In this document: positions 59,949 through 64,000 of the stretch, piece by piece
Layout: each line of letters opens with the position of its first letter
Numbering within the stretch: the stretch's first letter is position 1
Translations under genes and position numbers: made by a program
NCBI GenBank assembly: GCA_900467685.1
Contig: UBQX01000006.1
Span: forward strand, 124,001 to 188,000
Reading direction: 5' to 3'
Source: Hyphomicrobiales bacterium
Lineage (GTDB): Bacteria > Pseudomonadota > Alphaproteobacteria > Rhizobiales > Rhizobiaceae
Length of the DNA stretch: 64,000 nt
The notes under the pieces: model-generated
Database searches by the model: none
Seen by the model: only the letters and a program-made list of their open reading frames with translations
Told to the model about the DNA's origin: nothing

Positions 59949-60977
59949 ATGAACATCAAGAGCCTTCTTCTCGGCTCCGCAACTGCCTTCGCAGTTGTAT
60001 CCGGCGCACAGGCCGCTGACGCAATCGTCGCCGCCGCTCCGGAACCCATGGAATACGTCAAGGTTTGCGACGCTTTCGGCACCGGCTACTTCTACATCCC
60101 CGGCACCGAAACCTGCCTGAAGATCTCGGGCCTCGTTCGCTACCAGCTCAACTACTCCAGCGCTCCGCTGGTTGGTGCAGCCAGCCCGGTTAACCCCGGC
60201 TACAAGTGGTCGACCTACACCGGCAACACGATGTTCCGCGTTCATGTCGAAGCTAAGAACGACTCCGAACTCGGCACCGTTTACTCCTTCATCCGTATCC
60301 AGGGTAACTCTGGTTCGGTTGCTGGTAGCGGCATCAACACCGGCTCGACCTACAACGGCTACGCTGCTGGCTTCTACGCTGGTATCGACTCCGGCGCGAC
60401 CGGCTTCGAAGTCGGTGCATGGGACAGCTACTGGACCCGCTTCTTCGGCTACGGCGGCTTCACCGATAACGGTGGTTCGTACAAGTTCATGGGCAACTCG
60501 TACGCTGCCTTCTTCGGCAAGGTTGGCAACATCTCCTACACGGCTGGCGTTGACGACTTCACCAACACGGCTGGTAAGACCGCTGGTCTGAACGCTGCTG
60601 TCAAGGGCACGTTCGACAACTTCGGCGCAGCTCTCGGTGTCAACTACGACATCGCTGCAAAGTCGTTCGGCATGAAGGGCTACGTATCGGCTACGTTCGA
60701 TCCGGTCTCCATCAAGGTTATGGGTCTCTATGGCTCGAACGCTGCTAACGCCTACGCACCGGCTCAGGGCTTCACGCTCCTCGTCGGCGGCAAGGTTCAG
60801 ATGACCAAGCAGCTCTTCGCAGCAGTTGACTACTCCTACTCCTTCACGCCGAAGACCTGGAACGTTGTCGGCGACCTGGGTTGGAACGTTGCCAACGGCT
60901 TCGCAGTCCTCGGCTCGGTTGGTTACAACTCCGCCAAGCAGACGTCTGGCTTCCTGCGCTTCCAGCGCAACTTCTAA
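59949..60977 (+). CDS. ropA: RopA-type porin 1
   Basis: A 342-aa outer-membrane porin. The signal peptide MNIKSLLLGSATAFAVVSG ends before ADAIVAAAPEPMEYVKVCDA, a block identical in all three tandem genes. The family disulfide cysteines lie in VCDAF and ETCLKI. The protein ends with FLRFQRNF, the C-terminal aromatic signal for outer-membrane assembly. GGAGG precedes the start. Codon use is strongly biased (GCT, GGC, AAC, AAG), as in highly expressed genes. It is the first of three paralogues in a row; rhizobial RopA porins are also phage receptors. Confidence 0.95.
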   Translation: MNIKSLLLGSATAFAVVSGAQAADAIVAAAPEPMEYVKVCDAFGTGYFYIPGTETCLKISGLVRYQLNYSSAPLVGAASPVNPGYKWSTYTGNTMFRVHVEAKNDSELGTVYSFIRIQGNSGSVAGSGINTGSTYNGYAAGFYAGIDSGATGFEVGAWDSYWTRFFGYGGFTDNGGSYKFMGNSYAAFFGKVGNISYTAGVDDFTNTAGKTAGLNAAVKGTFDNFGAALGVNYDIAAKSFGMKGYVSATFDPVSIKVMGLYGSNAANAYAPAQGFTLLVGGKVQMTKQLFAAVDYSYSFTPKTWNVVGDLGWNVANGFAVLGSVGYNSAKQTSGFLRFQRNF

Positions 60978-60997
60978 TCCGCAAGGGTTTTTCTGTG

Positions 60998-61020
60998 GGG
61001 GCCCGGTTTGCCGGGCCTCC
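60998..61020 (+). terminator. hairpin after porin 1
   Basis: GGCCCGG and CCGGGCC (61000-61006 with 61011-61017) pair around TTTG. There is no long T-run, only CCTCCATTTC, so termination may be partial or factor-dependent. Confidence 0.55.
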
Positions 61021-61172
61021 ATTTCATATCCGGGATAGCCAGAGGCTGGCCGGCAAAAAGACGATCGCAGCACTTTGAATGCGTGCGACGAAATTCTCCA
61101 GAATATCGATGAATGTGGCCGCAGGTCACCGGGTCGATGTTACCTAACACTCTTTTGAATGGGGTCATTCAG

Positions 61173-62204
61173 ATGAATATCAAGGGTCTCCTCCTTGGGA
61201 CGGCGGCTGCGTTTGCAGTTGTATCCGGCGCCCAGGCTGCCGATGCTATCGTAGCGGCTGCTCCTGAGCCGATGGAATATGTCAAGGTTTGCGACGCATT
61301 CGGCGCAGGCTACTTTTACATTCCGGGCACCGAAACTTGCCTCAAGATCGGCGGTCTCGTTCGTGGGCAGTTGAACTACTCCAACGGCCCGCTGGTTAGC
61401 GGCGCAACGGCCGGCATCACGAACCCGGGCTACAAGTGGTCGTCCTATGGCAGCTCGCAGTATCGCGTGAACATCAACGCCAAGAACGATTCCGAAGTCG
61501 GCACCGTCTATTCGTTCATTCAGATCCGCGGCTATGCCGGTTCGGTTGCAGGCAACGGCATCAACACGGGCTCGAGCTATAATGGCTCCGTCGCCTACTT
61601 CAACGCCGGCATCGACGCAGGCGCCTATGGCTTTGAAGTCGGTTACTACGACAACTACTGGACCCGTTTCTTCGGCTTCGGCGGTTACACCGACGACGGC
61701 GGTTCTTACGCTGAAAACATCAACTCCTATGCCGCGTTCTACGGCAAGGTTGGCAACATCTCCTACACGGCTGGCGTTGACGACTTCACGAACGTTGCCG
61801 GCAAGACCGCTGGCCTCAACGCTGCTGTCAAGGGCGCGTTCGGTCCGGTTGAAGCTGCTCTCGGTGCAGACTACGACATCGCTGCCAAGTCCTTCGGCAT
61901 GAAGGGTTATGTCTCGGGCAAGTTCGATATCGTCAGCCTCAAGCTGATGGGTCTCTACGCTGCCAAGGCCAACAACGCCTACGCACCGGCCGACGGCTTC
62001 ACGCTGCTCGTTGGCGGTAAGGTCGACATCACCAACAAGATCTTTGCTGCTGCCGACTACTCCTACTCCTTCAAGCCGAAGACATGGAACGTTGTCGGCG
62101 ACCTCGGCTGGAACGTAGCCAACGGCTTCGCAGTCCTGGTCGAAGGTAAGTACACCAGCACCAAGGTATCCAGCGGCTTCCTCCGCTTCGAACGCTCGTT
62201 CTGA
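61173..62204 (+). CDS. RopA-type porin 2
   Basis: A 343-aa porin from ATG 61173 (the in-frame ATG at 61113 adds residues before the signal peptide). It has the same signal-peptide end and mature N-terminus as porin 1, and the block VGNISYTAGVDDFTN is shared with it. It ends FLRFERSF. Differences cluster in the surface-loop regions (around residues 75-95 and 125-155). The upstream 150 bases differ from those of porin 1, so separate promoters are likely. It is probably expressed under other conditions or selected for phage-receptor variation. Confidence 0.94.
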   Translation: MNIKGLLLGTAAAFAVVSGAQAADAIVAAAPEPMEYVKVCDAFGAGYFYIPGTETCLKIGGLVRGQLNYSNGPLVSGATAGITNPGYKWSSYGSSQYRVNINAKNDSEVGTVYSFIQIRGYAGSVAGNGINTGSSYNGSVAYFNAGIDAGAYGFEVGYYDNYWTRFFGFGGYTDDGGSYAENINSYAAFYGKVGNISYTAGVDDFTNVAGKTAGLNAAVKGAFGPVEAALGADYDIAAKSFGMKGYVSGKFDIVSLKLMGLYAAKANNAYAPADGFTLLVGGKVDITNKIFAAADYSYSFKPKTWNVVGDLGWNVANGFAVLVEGKYTSTKVSSGFLRFERSF

Positions 62205-62240
62205 TCTGAACGTAAGTTCTTGTTAACGATTGGAAAATGG

Positions 62241-62266
62241 CTAGGGGTCGCGCAAGCGGCCCCTAG
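62241..62266 (+). terminator. strong hairpin after porin 2
   Basis: An 11-base stem with one T-G wobble (62241-62251 with 62256-62266) closes on a GCAA tetraloop. The following TTGCATAAATG has few T, so it may protect the 3' end of the message as much as stop transcription. Confidence 0.65.
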
Positions 62267-62393
62267 TTGCATAAATGCTGCACCTGCGTCGATTGTCGTA
62301 TTCGTTTGGGAAACCAGTACGCCGACTCAGTTGCAACGGTTAGCCGAATAAGTTAACTCCAATAATCATTAACCAACCTTATGAGGGGATAAC

Positions 62394-63434
62394 ATGACGA
62401 TTAAGGGCCTTCTTTTCGGCTCCGCAGCAGCTCTGGTTGCTGTATCCGGTGCAAACGCAGCTGACGCGATCGTTGCTGCTGCTCCCGAACCGATGGAATA
62501 CGTCAAGGTTTGCGACGCATTCGGCACCGGTTACTTCTACATCCCCGGCACGGAAACCTGCCTCAAGATCGGCGGCCTGGTTCGTTGGGATCTGGCCTAT
62601 GGCAACAACACCCCGCTCCTGACGACGACCAACCCGGGTTACAAGTGGTCGTCCTATACTGGTTCGCAGTATCGTCTGACGATCGAAGCGAAGAACAATT
62701 CTGAAGTTGGCACGATCTACTCGTGGCTTCAGGTTCGTGGCTTCAACGGTTCTGTTGCCGGTAGCGGGATCAACACCGGCTCCACCTACAACGGCGCCAA
62801 CGCCTGGTTCCATGCTGGTATCGACGGTGGCCCGGTTGGCTTCGAAGTCGGTTACAACGAAACCGCATGGGTTCGCTTCTTTGGTTTCGGCGGCATGACC
62901 GATTGGGGTGGTCTCTATGACTACGCTGTTCGCTCCTACGCTACCTTCCAGGGCAAGGCTGGCGCGTTCTCGTACATCGCCGGCGTTGAAGACATGACCA
63001 ACACTGCTGGCAAGACCGCTGGCCTCAACGCTGCCGTCAAGGGCACGTTCACCTCGGCTGAAGCTGCGCTCGGCTTCAACTACGACATCGCTGACAAGTC
63101 TTGGGGTGCCAAGGGTTACGTTTCTGCAACGTTCGACCCGGTCATGCTGAAGGTGATGGGCTTCTACACGAGCAAGACGACGAGCGCATATGCTCCGACG
63201 ACGCTGGCTGGCGCCGGTCTTGACGGCTTCGTCCTGCTCGCTGGTGGCCGCGTCAACATCACGCCGAAGTTCTTCGCCGCTGTTGACTACTCCTACGCCT
63301 TCAAGCCGAAGTACTGGCTCGTTGTCGGTAACGTTGGCTACAACGTTGCCAAGGGCTTCGACGTTCTCGTTGAAGGTCGTTACGACAAGAACAAGCAGTC
63401 GGGCGGCTTCCTCCGCTTCGAACGCAGCTTCTAA
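62394..63434 (+). CDS. RopA-type porin 3
   Basis: A 346-aa porin. The N-terminus reads MTIKGLLFGSAAALVAVSG, then the block ADAIVAAAPEPMEYVKVCDA common to all three. It is the most diverged of the set: the loop regions differ (GNNTPLLTTTNPG, DWGGLYDYAVRSYATFQGK) and a short insertion (TSAYAPTTLAGAGLDGF) replaces the APAQGF/APADGF of the others. It ends FLRFERSF. GAGGGG precedes the start. A well-formed terminator follows. Confidence 0.94.
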   Translation: MTIKGLLFGSAAALVAVSGANAADAIVAAAPEPMEYVKVCDAFGTGYFYIPGTETCLKIGGLVRWDLAYGNNTPLLTTTNPGYKWSSYTGSQYRLTIEAKNNSEVGTIYSWLQVRGFNGSVAGSGINTGSTYNGANAWFHAGIDGGPVGFEVGYNETAWVRFFGFGGMTDWGGLYDYAVRSYATFQGKAGAFSYIAGVEDMTNTAGKTAGLNAAVKGTFTSAEAALGFNYDIADKSWGAKGYVSATFDPVMLKVMGFYTSKTTSAYAPTTLAGAGLDGFVLLAGGRVNITPKFFAAVDYSYAFKPKYWLVVGNVGYNVAKGFDVLVEGRYDKNKQSGGFLRFERSF

Positions 63435-63479
63435 TCTGAAAGATACGCGCGGAGCCTCCGGGTTCCGCGCTTCTTCAAG

Positions 63480-63516
63480 AGGGCCCGGCGCATCGCGTCT
63501 GGGCCCTTTGTTTTTT
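63480..63516 (+). terminator. intrinsic terminator after the porin array
   Basis: AGGGCCC and GGGCCCT pair around an inner GCG/CGC stem and are followed by TTGTTTTTT. An extra hairpin GCGCGGA/TCCGCGC lies just before it at about 63449-63472. Confidence 0.8.
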
Positions 63517-63628
63517 CCGCATCGAGGCCGGTCCTGCCATCAAGGCCAAGGAGCGCTCCCGGTCAACAAGCTTGCCTTTGACCCTCACCGCCATTATGTC
63601 CTGAGACAGGCATAAGCGGGATCGGGTC

Positions 63629-64000
63629 ATGAACAGCGGCTTCTTCAATCTTCATCGCCACGGCTTCGTCCGCGTCGCAGTCGCAACGCCGCCGGTGGCG
63701 CTGGCCGATCCGAAGGCAAATGCGCAGGCTGTGATTTCGATGGCGCGACAGGCGGATGCGCGCGATGCATCGCTTGTCCTGTTTCCAGAACTCGGCATCT
63801 CCGCCTATTCCATTGATGATCTTCTCCAGCAATCTGTGCTTCAGAGCGCGGTTCACGAGGCGCTTGCGACGATCGCTGAGGCAAGTCGCAGTTTCCGCTG
63901 TGTGGTGTTTGTCGGTGCGCCGCTGAACGCCGGCGGACGGCTCTACAACACGGCCGTGGCAATTCACGACGGACGGTTCCTGGCGGCTTATCCAAAGTCG
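63629..64000 (+). CDS. nadE: glutamine-dependent NAD+ synthetase, N-terminal part
   Basis: The frame from ATG 63629 stays open to the right edge of the window (124 codons). The N-terminal nitrilase/glutaminase domain is visible: FFNLHRHGFVRVAVATPPVA, then SLVLFPELGISAYSIDDLL with the catalytic-type Glu54, and VGAPLNAGGRLYNTAVAIHD. The second catalytic Lys and Cys and the NAD synthetase domain lie outside. The pattern is that of the long (about 680 aa) bacterial NadE. It would amidate deamido-NAD using glutamine. It follows the porin array terminator and is not part of that array. Confidence 0.88.
   Translation, partial: MNSGFFNLHRHGFVRVAVATPPVALADPKANAQAVISMARQADARDASLVLFPELGISAYSIDDLLQQSVLQSAVHEALATIAEASRSFRCVVFVGAPLNAGGRLYNTAVAIHDGRFLAAYPKS

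Noticed and set aside
1-64000. CRISPR arrays, insertion sequences and transposases
   Set aside because: No regularly spaced direct repeats and no transposase-like frame were found; the repeats present are palindromic intergenic elements.

Overview
The window is a high-GC chromosomal segment of an alphaproteobacterium, most probably a Rhizobiaceae member (Rhizobium/Agrobacterium/Ensifer/Shinella group). The evidence is the gene order feuP-feuQ / ccmIEFH (cycHJKL) / degP / two-component pair / glnE / pleC, the RopA-type tandem porins, RIME-like palindromic intergenic repeats, and GANTC and TTAACCAT cell-cycle motifs. This placement rests on remembered synteny and protein character, not on a database search.

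Region 1 (about 0.5-15.3 kb) is a gene-transfer-agent-like (RcGTA-type) structural cluster. In order it has prohead protease, HK97 capsid, head-tail connector, head closure, DUF3168 tail terminator, major tail protein, gp10-like, tail chaperone, a very short tape measure, DUF2460 distal tail, DUF2163 hub, NlpC/P60 peptidase, the 1272-aa TIM-barrel/tail-tip protein and a holin-like small protein. Unlike a compact GTA, it is interrupted by foreign-looking cassettes: a reverse-strand 2-oxoglutarate oxygenase at the left edge, a HicAB toxin-antitoxin pair with its own terminator, a RelE-like/Xre pair with its own terminator, and a reverse-strand MFS transporter. Host-type repeats also lie inside it. 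No terminase or portal gene is visible in the window.

Region 2 (15.6-32.5 kb) is core envelope and cell-cycle housekeeping: a FeuN-like small secreted protein, FeuP/FeuQ, a lipoprotein, the cytochrome c maturation operon cycHJKL with 4-nt overlaps, DegP/HtrA, a second two-component pair, GlnE, and convergently a PleC-type histidine kinase. The PleC upstream region carries four GANTC sites in 49 bp, a TTAACCAT box and an 18-bp perfect palindrome.

Region 3 (32.5-48.8 kb) holds pepN, an anchored alpha/beta hydrolase, two DMT/EamA transporters (one here, one in region 4), a cluster of very small conserved-looking proteins, a UDG-family protein, a YegD-like Hsp70, two short-chain dehydrogenases that both replace YxxxK by SxxxR, ETF-ubiquinone oxidoreductase, an MFS exporter, a DUF2778 transpeptidase-like protein, a Sel1-repeat protein and a DUF2147 secreted protein.

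Region 4 (48.8-64 kb) holds AMP nucleosidase, a divergent MarR/EamA pair with two palindromic operators, a SulP transporter behind a structured leader RNA, an L,D-transpeptidase lipoprotein, a HisC-like aminotransferase, tandem PilZ proteins, a FtrA-like regulator divergent from a rhodanese and a ferredoxin reductase, tRNA-Ser(GCU), three tandem paralogous porins and the start of glutamine-dependent NAD+ synthetase.
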